From: Flavobacterium panacis
GTDB taxonomy: Bacteria; Bacteroidota; Bacteroidia; Flavobacteriales; Flavobacteriaceae
Reading direction: 5' to 3'
Assembly: GCF_024649945.1 (NCBI RefSeq)
Contig: NZ_JANKMS010000012.1
Location: forward strand, 97,211 to 161,210
Length of the DNA stretch: 64,000 nucleotides
In this document: piece by piece, positions 51,923-60,522 of the stretch
Layout of the letters: each line of letters begins with the position of its first letter
Position numbering within the stretch: position 1 is the first letter of the stretch
Program-made: the position numbers and the translations under genes
Notes under the pieces: model-generated
What the model was told of the DNA's origin: nothing
Databases searched by the model: none
Seen by the model: only the letters and a program-made list of their open reading frames with translations

Positions 51923-52785
51923 AAAAAGGCAACAGCAGATTGCGTGATTTCAGAATAATCATCTTTTGAAGTAATCAGCGACACATTCGTATATAAATTG
52001 ACTTTTTTCAACTCAATAAAACCAATTTCTGAGTCATTATTATTTTTCGCAATATTGGATGGAACAATCGAAATTCCCAATCCGTTTTTGACTAATTGTA
52101 CGATTGAGTTGATATTATTAGCTTCGTGGATAATCTTCGGCGTAAAGCCATAAAAAGCACAAAGTTCCAGTAAAACTTCATGATAATGTGGTGCGTAATC
52201 TTTGTTGAAAAATATAAACGTTTCGTCTTTCAGTTTTAAAATCTCGTTTTCTGATTTTAGCTGAAAGGCATTTTTATTATAAACCAATGAAAATCCGTCT
52301 TTAAACCATAAATACGATTTTATTTTAGGAGAATGAATAGGAGATCTGATAATTCCCATTTCAATTTTCCCTTGTTCTAAAGCGTCGATTTGCTTGGTTG
52401 TGGATATTTCGAAAAGTTTGAAATTAACGTAAGGAAATTGTGCTTTCAGATGTTTTATTAAATCGGAAATGACAGCAGAATAAATCGAACTGATATAGGC
52501 AATTCTAAATTCACCCGAAACATTCTCTGCAATCTTTTTTGTTTTGACTGAAATACGTTCCAAATTTTGAAAAATTGTGGTTACTTCTTCTTTAAAATAT
52601 TTTCCCGCTTCAGTAAGTTCTACTTTTTTATTGTTTCGAATGAAAAGTTTTGCCTGAAGTTCTTCTTCCAATTCTGCTATCTGTCGGCTTAATGGTGGTT
52701 GAGAAATAAATAGTTTTTCTGAGGCTTTGGTAAAGTTTAGTTCTTCGGCAACAGCCAGAAAATATTTTAAGTGACGTAATTCCAT
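51904..52785 (-). CDS. LysR-family transcriptional regulator
   Basis: 293 residues. The N-terminal winged HTH is the standard MELRHLKYFLAVAEELNFTK with ISQPPLSRQIAELEEEL. The effector domain spans about 90-293 (FRIAYISSIYSAVI, GIIRSPIHSP, VKNGLGISIVPSNI). The C-terminal end (FLLPQRR) is partly encoded by sequence of a dispersed repeat. The target is unknown; its divergent neighbour is a methyltransferase gene 367 bp away behind repeats. Confidence 0.9.
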   Translation of the reverse strand: MELRHLKYFLAVAEELNFTKASEKLFISQPPLSRQIAELEEELQAKLFIRNNKKVELTEAGKYFKEEVTTIFQNLERISVKTKKIAENVSGEFRIAYISSIYSAVISDLIKHLKAQFPYVNFKLFEISTTKQIDALEQGKIEMGIIRSPIHSPKIKSYLWFKDGFSLVYNKNAFQLKSENEILKLKDETFIFFNKDYAPHYHEVLLELCAFYGFTPKIIHEANNINSIVQLVKNGLGISIVPSNIAKNNNDSEIGFIELKKVNLYTNVSLITSKDDYSEITQSAVAFLLPQRR

Positions 52786-52860
52786 GATACTTTTAGAGTA
52801 TTATTAATTGATAAAAATAGTATTTTTAAAGTATTTATGAAAGAGGTAATTTTGAAATAT

Positions 52861-53135
52861 GAAAATAAACCTCTCGCAGATTTAAACAGATTTAGCAGAT
52901 TATTAATTTAGATAAATCATCTATAATCATAGTAATTTCCCGATCAATATAATAGCAAAAAGATTCACTCAATCTGCCCAATCTGCGAGAGATTAAAAAA
53001 GATAAAAAATAAGTTTCACGCAGATTTAGCAGATTTAAGCTGATCAAAACAGATCTTTTTTATCTGAATCGTAGAGAATAAAAAAAGAAAATCATTTTTA
53101 AATCTGCTTTAATCTCTTTTAAATCTGCGTGAAAA
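52861..53135. repeat. CGCAGATTTAGCAGATTTAA repeat block
   Basis: Several copies of units such as CTCGCAGATTTAAACAGATT, CACGCAGATTTAGCAGATTT and their inverse TTTAAATCTGCGTGAAA form two imperfect palindromes (about 52863-52993 and 53018-53131). They fill the gap between the divergent lysR-type and methyltransferase genes. No ORF lies inside. Confidence 0.8.
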
Positions 53136-53152
53136 ATCAAAAAACAAAGACC

Positions 53153-53860
53153 ATGAAAAAATCAACTATTGAAGAAATCAAAGAACGATTTGACAATGAT
53201 GTCGAACGATTTTCAAATTTAGAAACTGGACAAGTAGCTACAATTGATGCTACTACTTCTTTAGAATTAATAACCGAAGCTTCAAAAAGAATTGTTCCGA
53301 ATGCAAAAAACGTTTTGGATGTAGGTTGTGGAGCAGGAAATTATACTTTAATGATGTTATCTAAAGTACCAAGCTTAAATTGCACTTTGGTCGATTTGAG
53401 TTTGCCAATGTTAGAGCGCGCTTTTGAACGAGTTTCAAAGGAAACAAACGGAAAAGTAGAAATAAAACAAGGCGATATTCGTGAGATAGCTTTAGAAGAA
53501 GGAAGTTTTGATATTATTTTGGCTGGTGCGGTTTTGCATCATTTGCGTGATGATAACGATTGGGAAACGACTTTCACTAAATTATTCAAATTATTGAAAC
53601 CAGGCGGCTGTTTAATGATTTCGGACTTAATCACACAAGATACTGATTTGTTGAACGAATATACTTGGCAACGTTACGGAGAATATTTGGAAGGAATAGG
53701 AGGTGCGGAGTATCGCCAGAAAGTTTTGGATTATATCGAAAAAGAAGATTCACCAAGGTCTATGAATTACCAATTGGATTTGATGAAAAAAGTAGGTTTT
53801 TCAAAAGTCGAAATTTTACACAAAAACATGTGTTTCGGAGCTTTTGGAGGGATTAAATAA
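53153..53860 (+). CDS. SAM-dependent class I methyltransferase
   Basis: 235 residues from the ATG at 53153; the ORF extends eight codons upstream into repeat sequence. Motif I is VLDVGCGAGNYTLMML (about 59-74). An acidic residue in LVDLSLPML follows. FDIILAGAVLHHLRDD and LLKPGGCLMISDLI are typical of small-molecule methyltransferases. The C-terminal half contains a cap region (EYTWQRYGEYLEGIGG). The substrate is unknown. Confidence 0.85.
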   Translation: MKKSTIEEIKERFDNDVERFSNLETGQVATIDATTSLELITEASKRIVPNAKNVLDVGCGAGNYTLMMLSKVPSLNCTLVDLSLPMLERAFERVSKETNGKVEIKQGDIREIALEEGSFDIILAGAVLHHLRDDNDWETTFTKLFKLLKPGGCLMISDLITQDTDLLNEYTWQRYGEYLEGIGGAEYRQKVLDYIEKEDSPRSMNYQLDLMKKVGFSKVEILHKNMCFGAFGGIK

Positions 53861-53872
53861 AGATTTTTTTTT

Positions 53873-53951
53873 GCCACGAATTACACGAATTTGCACGAAT
53901 TAATTTTTAATTCGGAAAGTGAAAATTAGTGAAATTAGTGTAATTCGTGGC
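53873..53951. repeat. Palindromic repeat, GCCACGAATT family, complete copy
   Basis: GCCACGAATTACACGAATTT is inverted as TTAGTGTAATTCGTGGC, about 79 bp in total. It lies exactly between two convergent genes and ends 10 bp before the DUF3291 stop codon. Confidence 0.9.
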
Positions 53952-53960
53952 AAAAGAAAA

Positions 53961-54425
53961 CTATGCGTTAATTGGCATGGGGTATTTGTTTCGAAGATCG
54001 AAGACTAATTCTGATGGACCGTTTTTTTGCAGGTAATCTAATTTTTCTACCGCCTCTTCCATAGTTGGAATTTGTCCTTTTGGAATCCACCACATAGCAG
54101 TATGCGCTTTTCCGAATTTATGAAACCATTCTTTTCTGCGTCTTAAGAATTCGCTGTGAAAAGTTTTGTACATATAATGTTCTAAAGTTTCGATACTTTC
54201 CCAAACGGATACATTGATAATAATCTGCTCGTCATTATACGGATTCAAGCTTGTGGCATTGTAACCGTCTGTATCGTCTTTTAATCTCCAGATAAAACCT
54301 TCGCTTTCTTCTGCTAAAGTATTTACGGTGTCTAAATTATCTACAAATTCTTTCATTATTGGGTCGTTAATATCGATTCCTTTCATTTTGGCAATATTAA
54401 TTTCGGCAAGATGATAATGACTCAT
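53961..54425 (-). CDS. DUF3291 family protein
   Basis: 154 residues from the ATG at 54425, which matches the family start (MSHYHLAEINIAKMKG). The open frame continues upstream without support. Conserved regions are IDINDPIMKEFVDNLDTVNT, GFIWRLKDD, NVSVWESIETLEHYMY and HTAMWWIPKGQIPTMEEA. It resembles the dimeric alpha/beta-barrel fold of small monooxygenases. Function unknown. It may be co-expressed with the next two oxidoreductase-like genes. Confidence 0.85.
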   Translation of the reverse strand: MSHYHLAEINIAKMKGIDINDPIMKEFVDNLDTVNTLAEESEGFIWRLKDDTDGYNATSLNPYNDEQIIINVSVWESIETLEHYMYKTFHSEFLRRRKEWFHKFGKAHTAMWWIPKGQIPTMEEAVEKLDYLQKNGPSELVFDLRNKYPMPINA

Positions 54426-54490
54426 ATTTTTATGTTTGTGAATGTGAGGCAATTTAGCTTTTTTCTGAATAATGTGTAAGATTTTTTTTC

Positions 54491-54562
54491 GCCACGAATT
54501 ACACGAATTCACACGAATTAATTTTAAAAAAGAAAATTGGTGGAATTAGTGTAATTCGTGGC
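54491..54562. repeat. Palindromic repeat, GCCACGAATT family, second complete copy
   Basis: About 72 bp, very similar to the copy 620 bp to the left: GCCACGAATTACACGAATTC against TTAGTGTAATTCGTGGC. It separates the DUF3291 and monooxygenase genes. Confidence 0.9.
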
Positions 54563-54571
54563 AAACAAAAC

Positions 54572-54850
54572 TTATAGAATCTGAGCTGTTTTGTAAACCT
54601 GAATAGGTGTTGAAACTAAGCTTTCAGTTTTTTTGATGAAATCTTGAAGGTAAGATTGGCTGTTGTGTAAATCTAAGCCAACTTGATCTTTCCATTCTTC
54701 CCAAAGAATAAAAACATTTTCTGAAGTATGTAAATCGTAACGAATACAAGCGGCTTCTTTTCTAGTTTCGGCTACTAGGTGTGTCAGCATGTTTTGAACT
54801 TCAATTAAATGTTCTGGTTTACTTTTTAAAATTGCTGTAATCGAAATCAT
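54572..54850 (-). CDS. Putative quinol monooxygenase, ABM (antibiotic biosynthesis monooxygenase) domain
   Basis: 92 residues. The small ferredoxin-like ABM fold is indicated by MISITAILKSKPEHLIEVQN, EAACIRYDLHTSENVFILWE and EEWKDQVGLDLHNSQSYLQD. It resembles YgiN, which works with the quinone reductase MdaB. The next gene, 2 bp upstream, encodes an MdaB-like flavoprotein, which supports a quinone redox pair. Confidence 0.87.
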   Translation of the reverse strand: MISITAILKSKPEHLIEVQNMLTHLVAETRKEAACIRYDLHTSENVFILWEEWKDQVGLDLHNSQSYLQDFIKKTESLVSTPIQVYKTAQIL

Positions 54851-54852
54851 AA

Positions 54853-55458
54853 TTATAAGTTTTTAAAGGTTTCTTCAAGATGTTTCGTGTAATTCTCTTT
54901 AAAGATAACGATATTTTCTGGTGTAGCTCCTTTTTCAACGTCATGGAAATGAAATCCGTTTATGCGTTCCATCCCTGTGAATTTGTTCATTTTGTGGAAG
55001 CCAAACATTGCACCGTCGTCTACAGAAGTTTCGTCGAAGAATTCTCCTGGAAGTGTAAAAGCCGTTGCGGGTGCATTCCAGCTTGTGGTAAGCATGTATT
55101 TGCGTCCGTGTAAAAGTCCGCCAGTTCCGTAATTAATGTCTGGGTTTACACGGCTTCTCCCGTCGCTTTTGTAAATTCCATTGTTGTGTCCTTGCGTGAA
55201 AACATCGTCGATGTATTTCTTGAAAAGGTTCGGAATTTGAAACCACCAAACGGGTGTGTGATAAATAATTAAATCTGCCCAAACGAATTTTTCTACTTCT
55301 TTTTGAAGATCAATTTCGTCTTCAACGTGAGTTGTTTTTATTTCGTAATCGTTGTTTTTAGAAAGAAATTCAACTGTCCAATCTTGAACGGTTTTATTGA
55401 ATTTTCCACCTGAATGTGCGAATTTTTGTCCGCCGTTAATTATAAATATCTTTTTCAT
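54853..55458 (-). CDS. NAD(P)H-dependent flavin oxidoreductase, MdaB/YwrO type
   Basis: 201 residues with a flavodoxin-like fold. The FMN-binding start is IFIINGGQKFAHSGGKFNKT, then WADLIIYHTPVWWFQIPNLF with KYIDDVF, and TTSWNAPATAF. This layout is that of MdaB, an NADPH quinone reductase. It is co-transcribed with the YgiN-like gene (2 bp apart), so a two-component quinone-reducing system is likely. Confidence 0.87.
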   Translation of the reverse strand: MKKIFIINGGQKFAHSGGKFNKTVQDWTVEFLSKNNDYEIKTTHVEDEIDLQKEVEKFVWADLIIYHTPVWWFQIPNLFKKYIDDVFTQGHNNGIYKSDGRSRVNPDINYGTGGLLHGRKYMLTTSWNAPATAFTLPGEFFDETSVDDGAMFGFHKMNKFTGMERINGFHFHDVEKGATPENIVIFKENYTKHLEETFKNL

Positions 55459-55488
55459 TTTATTAATTGTTCTTATGAAAACGGATGT

Positions 55489-55571
55489 GTGAGGGATAGG
55501 AGTGGAAATCCTTTTGTGCCGGGGTTCGGCATAAAAGATTGCAACGGATAGCCCGGCCCTTGGGACACACC
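55489..55571 (+). repeat. GC-rich GGGATAGGAG...GGATAGCCCG repeat, copy 2
   Basis: GTGTGAGGGATAGGAGTGGA starts the element and GGATAGCCCGGCCCTTGGGA ends it. Inside, TTTTGTGCCG and CGGCATAAAA form a stem around GGGTT. The outer GTGTG and CACAC can pair. Confidence 0.8.
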
Positions 55572-55607
55572 CAAATTATTTTTATGGTTTAAGTTTTGAG
55601 ATTTTTT

Positions 55608-55744
55608 AAACACATAGAAACATAGATTTTTCTTTCTTGAGAAGGAAATTGAAAGAAACTCGTTTCTAACACATAGCGCCTATGTTTATTGATGTAAGTG
55701 AAACGCCTTTGTTCGTAGAGTAAAGCTATGTTTCTATGTGTTTA
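55608..55744. repeat. Palindromic repeat, AAACACATAGAA family, copy 2
   Basis: AAACACATAGAAACATAGAT faces AGCTATGTTTCTATGTGTTT. The inner parts GAAACTCGTTTCTAACACAT and GTAAGTGAAACGCCTTTG are shared, in inverted order, with copy 1 at 14752-14890. Confidence 0.85.
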
Positions 55745-55762
55745 AAATTTTTAAAAAGAGAA

Positions 55763-56749
55763 TTATTTTATTTTAGCAATCGCTTGATTGATGAATTCCA
55801 ATTCAGAAGCTGATAAATCAAAATCCATTGTTTTGGCATTAGAAATAGCTTGTTCAGCGTTTCTTGCTCCAGCTAAAACTATTGCAATTCCTTTTTGTAA
55901 AGATGTCCAACGAAGAACTAATTGCGACAAACTTGCCTCTTTTGCATGTGCTAAAGAAGTTAATTCTTCTACTAAAGTTTTTACTTTTTGAAGATCGAAT
56001 TGGCTGAAATAACCGTTTCTGTGATCGTTTTCTTTTAATTTGCTGTCTGTGAAATATTTTCCAGTCAATAAACCTCTTTCCATTGGACTGTAAGCAATGA
56101 TTCCGATGTTTTCTGATACTGTAAAAGGAATAAGTTCTTCTTCTATTTTTCGATTCAGCATGCTGTAAGCCACTTGATTTGAAGCAATTTGAACTGTTTT
56201 TTGTGCTTCTTGAATTTGTGCAACGTTGTAATTACTTACTCCAAAAGCTCTGATTTTTCCTTGTTGAATAAGAGTTTCCACAGCTTCCATTGTTTCAGAA
56301 ATTGGAGTAGTGGAGTCTGGCCAGTGAATTTGCAATAGATCTATATAATCGGTTTGAAGACGTTTTAAGCTTTCTTCAATTTCTTTAATGACGTTTGCTT
56401 TTGATGAATATTTGTAAACTGGAACTTTTTTACCGTTATCATCTGCGTCAAAAAAGAAATCACCTTTTCCGTTGTTGCTTCCGTCCCAAACCATTCCAAA
56501 TTTAGTAAGCAATTGAATTTTAGAACGGTCGTGAGTTTTAATCGCTTCTCCGATCATTTCTTCGCTTAAGCCAAATCCGTAAAAAGGAGCTGTGTCAATT
56601 GTAGTTACGCCATGATCGATTGAAGCGTGAATCGAGTCGATAGAATCTTTCTTTTCTGTTCCTCCCCACATTGTTCCGCCAATCGCAAAAGCACCGTAAG
56701 TGATGGTTGATAATTCTAGTTCTGAATTGCCTAATTTTCTATATTCCAT
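55763..56749 (-). CDS. Aldo/keto reductase
   Basis: 328 residues, an NADPH-dependent TIM-barrel oxidoreductase. It begins MEYRKLGNSELELSTITYGA. DTAPFYGFGLSEE supplies the catalytic Asp and Tyr, LLTKFG the Lys and IDLLQIHWPD the His. GVSNYN, IIAYSPMERGLLTGK and the C-terminal VLAGARNAEQA form the cofactor pocket. The substrate is unknown. Divergent from the AraC-type regulator, which probably controls it. Confidence 0.92.
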   Translation of the reverse strand: MEYRKLGNSELELSTITYGAFAIGGTMWGGTEKKDSIDSIHASIDHGVTTIDTAPFYGFGLSEEMIGEAIKTHDRSKIQLLTKFGMVWDGSNNGKGDFFFDADDNGKKVPVYKYSSKANVIKEIEESLKRLQTDYIDLLQIHWPDSTTPISETMEAVETLIQQGKIRAFGVSNYNVAQIQEAQKTVQIASNQVAYSMLNRKIEEELIPFTVSENIGIIAYSPMERGLLTGKYFTDSKLKENDHRNGYFSQFDLQKVKTLVEELTSLAHAKEASLSQLVLRWTSLQKGIAIVLAGARNAEQAISNAKTMDFDLSASELEFINQAIAKIK

Positions 56750-56810
56750 GATAGTGATTTTTTTCGTTTAAAATTGATAGGGCAAAATTATACTGTTTTT
56801 ATGATTCTTA

Positions 56811-56844
56811 TTTGGTATATATTTGTCTTTTTTAGGTATATTTG
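56811..56844 (+). promoter_or_regulatory. Candidate promoter of the AraC-type gene
   Basis: TTTG at 56811-56814 precedes TATATTTG at 56837-56844 by 22 bp, slightly longer than the usual 19-20. Another TATATTTG is at 56818-56825. They lie 21-48 bp before the start codon. Confidence 0.45.
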
Positions 56845-56865
56845 CATCTTCAAATAATTTGAATT

Positions 56866-57711
56866 ATGAAAAAAGAAAATTTATATGAGCCTTTTACGGT
56901 TTCTTTTGAAACGCTGAATGAATATCCAGATGTTGGAGACCGTCATAATTTTTTCGAATTGGTTTATATTCTGGAAGGAACAGGAAGACAATGTATTAAT
57001 AAGAATATTTTTGAATACGATCCTGGACATTTGTTTTTATTGACCCCTGAGGATTGTCATAATTTCACGATTGAAACGGAAACGAAATTCTTCTTTTTAA
57101 GATTCAATGATATTTATTTGAAAAATTCGAGTCTGCAAAATGAAAATATTCAGCGTTTGGAATATATTCTTCAAAATGCAAATCATCAACCGGGTTGTAT
57201 TCTTAAAAATGATCCGGATAAATGTTTGGTAAAAGTGATGATTGAAGCGATTTGCCGTGAACATCAGGATAAAGATGTTTATAATCAGGAATTGATTCAG
57301 CAATTGGTGAATACGCTGATTATTATTGTGGCAAGGAATATTGCGAAATATCTGCCGGAGCAAGTTTCAATAAGTACAGAAGCTAAAGCGATGGATATTT
57401 TACAATATATTCAGAATAATATTTACTATCCTGAAAAGATTAAAGCGGAATCAATCAGCGATTATTTCGGAATTTCGAATACGTATTTAGGTCGTTATTT
57501 TAAGAAACATGCGAGCGAAACCATGCAACAATATATCAGTAATTATAAAACGAAACTGATTGAACATCGTTTGAAATTCAGCGATAAGCGTATTAATGAA
57601 ATTGCGTATGAATTTGGTTTTACTGATGAAAGCCACTTCAATAAATTCTTTAAAAAACAAAAAGGGAATAGTCCTTCTGAGTTTAGAAAAACGATTCGAT
57701 TGAGTGCTTAG
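56866..57711 (+). CDS. AraC-family transcriptional regulator
   Basis: 281 residues. The N-terminal cupin-like sensing domain spans about 1-150 (HNFFELVYILEGTGRQCINK, PGHLFLLTPEDCHNF). The C-terminal double HTH spans about 178-278 (KAESISDYFGISNTYLGRYF, INEIAYEFGFTDESHFNKFF, GNSPSEFRK). It is divergent from the aldo/keto reductase gene. Its last codons are duplicated at 59168-59196, evidence of a local tandem duplication. Confidence 0.92.
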   Translation: MKKENLYEPFTVSFETLNEYPDVGDRHNFFELVYILEGTGRQCINKNIFEYDPGHLFLLTPEDCHNFTIETETKFFFLRFNDIYLKNSSLQNENIQRLEYILQNANHQPGCILKNDPDKCLVKVMIEAICREHQDKDVYNQELIQQLVNTLIIIVARNIAKYLPEQVSISTEAKAMDILQYIQNNIYYPEKIKAESISDYFGISNTYLGRYFKKHASETMQQYISNYKTKLIEHRLKFSDKRINEIAYEFGFTDESHFNKFFKKQKGNSPSEFRKTIRLSA

Positions 57712-57719
57712 GTTTTTTG

Positions 57720-57880
57720 GCCACGAATTTCACGAATTTTCGCTAATTTTTTTGCCACAGATTAAGTGGATTAGAAATGATTTTTTATTTCACGCAGATT
57801 TTAAATGATTTAAGCTGATTTAAAAAGGATTTTTTATAATCTGTTCGATTTGTTCCCTATAGCTATCGGGACTACGAGAG
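57720..57880. repeat. Mixed repeat block downstream of the AraC-type gene
   Basis: It contains a half copy of the GCCACGAATT family (57720-57750), a GCCACAGATTAAGTGGATTA unit, a TTTCACGCAGATTTTAAATG unit and CCCTATAGCTATCGGGACTA. No ORF. It ends just before the SUKH-type gene stop at 57896. Confidence 0.7.
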
Positions 57881-57895
57881 AAAAAAGAATAAATT

Positions 57896-58954
57896 TTATT
57901 TACCGAGAATAAAATCAAAATGCTCGATTTTACCTTCTTTTAAATTTTTGATTTCATTTCGAACTAATTCTTCTAGAGAATCAGCGACAATGTATCTTCC
58001 TCCGTATCGGTGAAGTAATATGATTTGTCCAGCTATACCTTTAGCAGCAGGATCTGTATCGTATAGCAAATATTCTCCATTGTGGTCTGTGGCAAAGGGA
58101 ATCCATCTTGGATTCGCATAGTTGTTGGTTTGTATTTTTTCGAAATCTATTTCTTGTTCTGGTAAATCTTCTAAATCTTCTTCATCGTATTGTAAACTTT
58201 GTATAAAATTCCATACCCTTGCTATATCTTCAAAAGGAATTAAATCATAGATCCCATTGCTTACTCCAAATTGAAAAACAGATGCTACAGGATCATAATT
58301 TACATTTTGGACTTTGTAGAAGTTGATTAATGCCGCTGGTATTTTTATATTGGCATCAAGTTCAGTGTGTTCTGCTATGTCTTCTTCGAAAATCCCATTA
58401 GTAAGATTATAATAATCATTATTAGTTGAGACAATTTTATTTATTTCTGTAATCCATTCCTGCCATAAAGATTCAAATGATTTGAATTCTGGATCAAGGA
58501 TAGCTTTATTTTTTTCTTTTTTTTCTTCTTGTTCGCTAACGGAAATTTCTATTGTTGCAATTTTTCCATTTCTTTTTCCAAACCAAACGCTTTTTCTGTT
58601 TAGGATGAAAGCTCCTGTTTTATCTCCTCTAAAAATTTTTACAAGTTTACTTTTGTTGTTTTCATAATATTGAAATAATTCATGGCCGTCAAATGTAAAT
58701 TTACCTGAAAAGTTTTTTTTAGGATAGTAATCATACTCACTATGTTTTAGTTTAAGAGCTAGGGTTTCAATTTTATTTCCTTTTTTAGAGTAGGCAATAA
58801 TTCCAAGATCATCCCAGGTGTAAATATGGCTGTATTGTTTTTTAATATATCTGTAGTCTCCCAAAGCCTGTTTTAAAACTGAGATATTAATTGGGAATTG
58901 GATGTTTACATTGTTAATCAGAAAGCCTGTTTTAGATAATTCTAGTTTTGCCAT
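57896..58954 (-). CDS. DUF7738/SUKH-type two-domain protein, copy 1
   Basis: 352 residues, soluble. Residues 1-130 begin MAKLELSKTGFLINNVNIQF and contain SVLKQALGDYRYIKKQYSHI, an N-terminal domain seen in some immunity-like proteins (DUF7738-like, low certainty). Residues about 165-350 look like a SMI1/KNR4 (SUKH) domain with IKIPAALINFYKVQN, IPFEDIARVWNF, NPRWIPFATDHNGEYLLYDT and GQIILL. SUKH proteins often confer immunity to toxins, but no toxin is near. It is a paralogue of the next gene, in a tandem duplication. Confidence 0.65.
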   Translation of the reverse strand: MAKLELSKTGFLINNVNIQFPINISVLKQALGDYRYIKKQYSHIYTWDDLGIIAYSKKGNKIETLALKLKHSEYDYYPKKNFSGKFTFDGHELFQYYENNKSKLVKIFRGDKTGAFILNRKSVWFGKRNGKIATIEISVSEQEEKKEKNKAILDPEFKSFESLWQEWITEINKIVSTNNDYYNLTNGIFEEDIAEHTELDANIKIPAALINFYKVQNVNYDPVASVFQFGVSNGIYDLIPFEDIARVWNFIQSLQYDEEDLEDLPEQEIDFEKIQTNNYANPRWIPFATDHNGEYLLYDTDPAAKGIAGQIILLHRYGGRYIVADSLEELVRNEIKNLKEGKIEHFDFILGK

Positions 58955-59416
58955 GTTTTTAAATATTTAAAATCGATAGAAAATGTAAGGTTTTGTTTAT
59001 AATTAAAAATGTGATTTGTTTATTTTGTGAATGTAAAATATGCAACATCATAAATATAAATATGGGAGCTAATCTATACGATGATAAGTGTATTGATTAA
59101 ATTGCTTATAAAATTTGGTTTTATAGAAAAAGTCTTTAATAAATAAAAGCGAAACAGTCTATCTTAATTTAGAAAGACGATTCGATTGAGTGCTTAGTTT
59201 TTTAAGCCACCAATTCGCGAATTTATTTATTACACATTAAAGAGTGGTAAATGGATTAATTTCACGAATGGTTAGCGATGTTATTTAAGCGGATTTTAAA
59301 TAGATTAAAAGAAAAAATAGATCTGCTAGATCTGCTAAATCTGCGGGAGAAAAACAAAAAAGAAATCCGCACAAAATCCGCGTTTTCGCAAAGCGAATAC
59401 GTTTTATCCGCGTGCA
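58955..59416. repeat. Spacer between the SUKH copies with a duplicated araC 3' end
   Basis: Positions 59168-59196 (TTAGAAAGACGATTCGATTG and AGTGCTTAG) repeat the end of the AraC-type gene (57684-57712) with one or two changes. A degraded GCCACGAATT-like unit follows in both places. The remainder holds TTAAGCGGATTTTAAATAGA and CTGCTAAATCTGCGGGAGAA repeat units. This shows that the duplicated block ran from the araC end through the SUKH gene. No intact ORF lies here. Confidence 0.75.
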
Positions 59417-60469
59417 TTAATTCTCTTTGCCAATAATAAAATCAAAATGTTCTGTTTTACCAGATCTCAAATTATTGATCTCGTTTTGAATCAATTCTTC
59501 TAACGATTCTGCGACAATATCTCTAGACCAAGATTCGTTTTGTAATTCGATAATCTGCCCAAATTTTCCTTTTGAAGCAGGATCTGTATCGTAAACTAGA
59601 TAATCGCCATTTCTTCCTGTAGCAAACGGAATCCATTTTGGGTTGGCGTAATTGTTTGTGTTGATTTTTTCGAAATCTATTTCTTGTTCTGGCAAATCAT
59701 CTTCGTGGAATTGTAAATCTTGAATTGATTCCCATTCTTCTTTAATATCTTCAAACGGAATAAGTTCGTATGGCCAATTATTGATCAAAATCTGAAAAGC
59801 CGAAGTAACTGCATCGTAATATACATTTTGAACTTTGTAAAAGTTAACTAATGCCAGAGGAATTGTAATATCATCTTCTAAAGAAGAATGTTGTTGAATC
59901 TCTTCTAAAGAAATCCCATCTTCTAGATTGTAATAGTCATTATTGGTTGAAACAATTTTATTGATTTCTGAAATCCATTCTTGCCACAAAGGCTTGAATA
60001 AAGTGAATTCGGGATCAAGAGGCGCCGTGATTTTCTTTTCTTTTTCTTCAGCTGGGGAAATGCTTAAACCAGTAATTTTTCCACCTTCTTTGTCAAACCA
60101 AATACTTATTCCGCTAAGAATGAAAGCGCCACTTCTGTCGCCTTTAAAAAGTTTTACAAGCTCATTTTTGTTGTTTTCGTAGTGTTGAAACAATTCTTGT
60201 CCTTCAAAAAGAAATTCTCCCGTAAAGATTTTTTTTGGTGAAAAATCATACTCTCTAAGTTCTAATTCGATTCCAATACTTTCAACTTTATTTCCTTCTT
60301 TGGAAAAAGCCATAATGCCTTGGTTATCCCAAGTAAAAACATGATTGTATTGTTTTTTGATGTATCTGGGTTCTCCTAACGCTTGTTTTAAAACTGAAAT
60401 GTCAATTGGGAATTCGATTTTTACGTTATTAATCTGAAAGCCTGTTTTGGATAATTCAAGTTTTGCCAT
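59417..60469 (-). CDS. DUF7738/SUKH-type two-domain protein, copy 2
   Basis: 350 residues, the same layout as copy 1 (MAKLELSKTGFQINNVKIEF; SVLKQALGEPRYIKKQYNHV; SUKH-like half with IPLALVNFYKVQN and PKWIPFATGRNGDYLVYDTD). The two differ mostly in the linker (EEKEKKITAPLDPEF) and in loops. It is the upstream copy. The promoter-side sequences of the two copies are unrelated, so the duplication ended near the start codons or the flanks have drifted. Function unknown. Confidence 0.65.
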   Translation of the reverse strand: MAKLELSKTGFQINNVKIEFPIDISVLKQALGEPRYIKKQYNHVFTWDNQGIMAFSKEGNKVESIGIELELREYDFSPKKIFTGEFLFEGQELFQHYENNKNELVKLFKGDRSGAFILSGISIWFDKEGGKITGLSISPAEEKEKKITAPLDPEFTLFKPLWQEWISEINKIVSTNNDYYNLEDGISLEEIQQHSSLEDDITIPLALVNFYKVQNVYYDAVTSAFQILINNWPYELIPFEDIKEEWESIQDLQFHEDDLPEQEIDFEKINTNNYANPKWIPFATGRNGDYLVYDTDPASKGKFGQIIELQNESWSRDIVAESLEELIQNEINNLRSGKTEHFDFIIGKEN

Positions 60470-60522
60470 CTGTTTTCATTTTTTTAAGTTTTTACAAAAG
60501 TAGGATTTTTTTTATATAAAAC

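Noticed and set aside
53129..53152. Upstream start for the methyltransferase at 53153
   Set aside because: The extra codons are part of an AAATCTGCGTG repeat, and ATG at 53153 fits the family length.
57097..57363. 88-codon minus-strand frame inside the AraC-type gene
   Set aside because: A shadow of a well-supported coding sequence, with no domain character.
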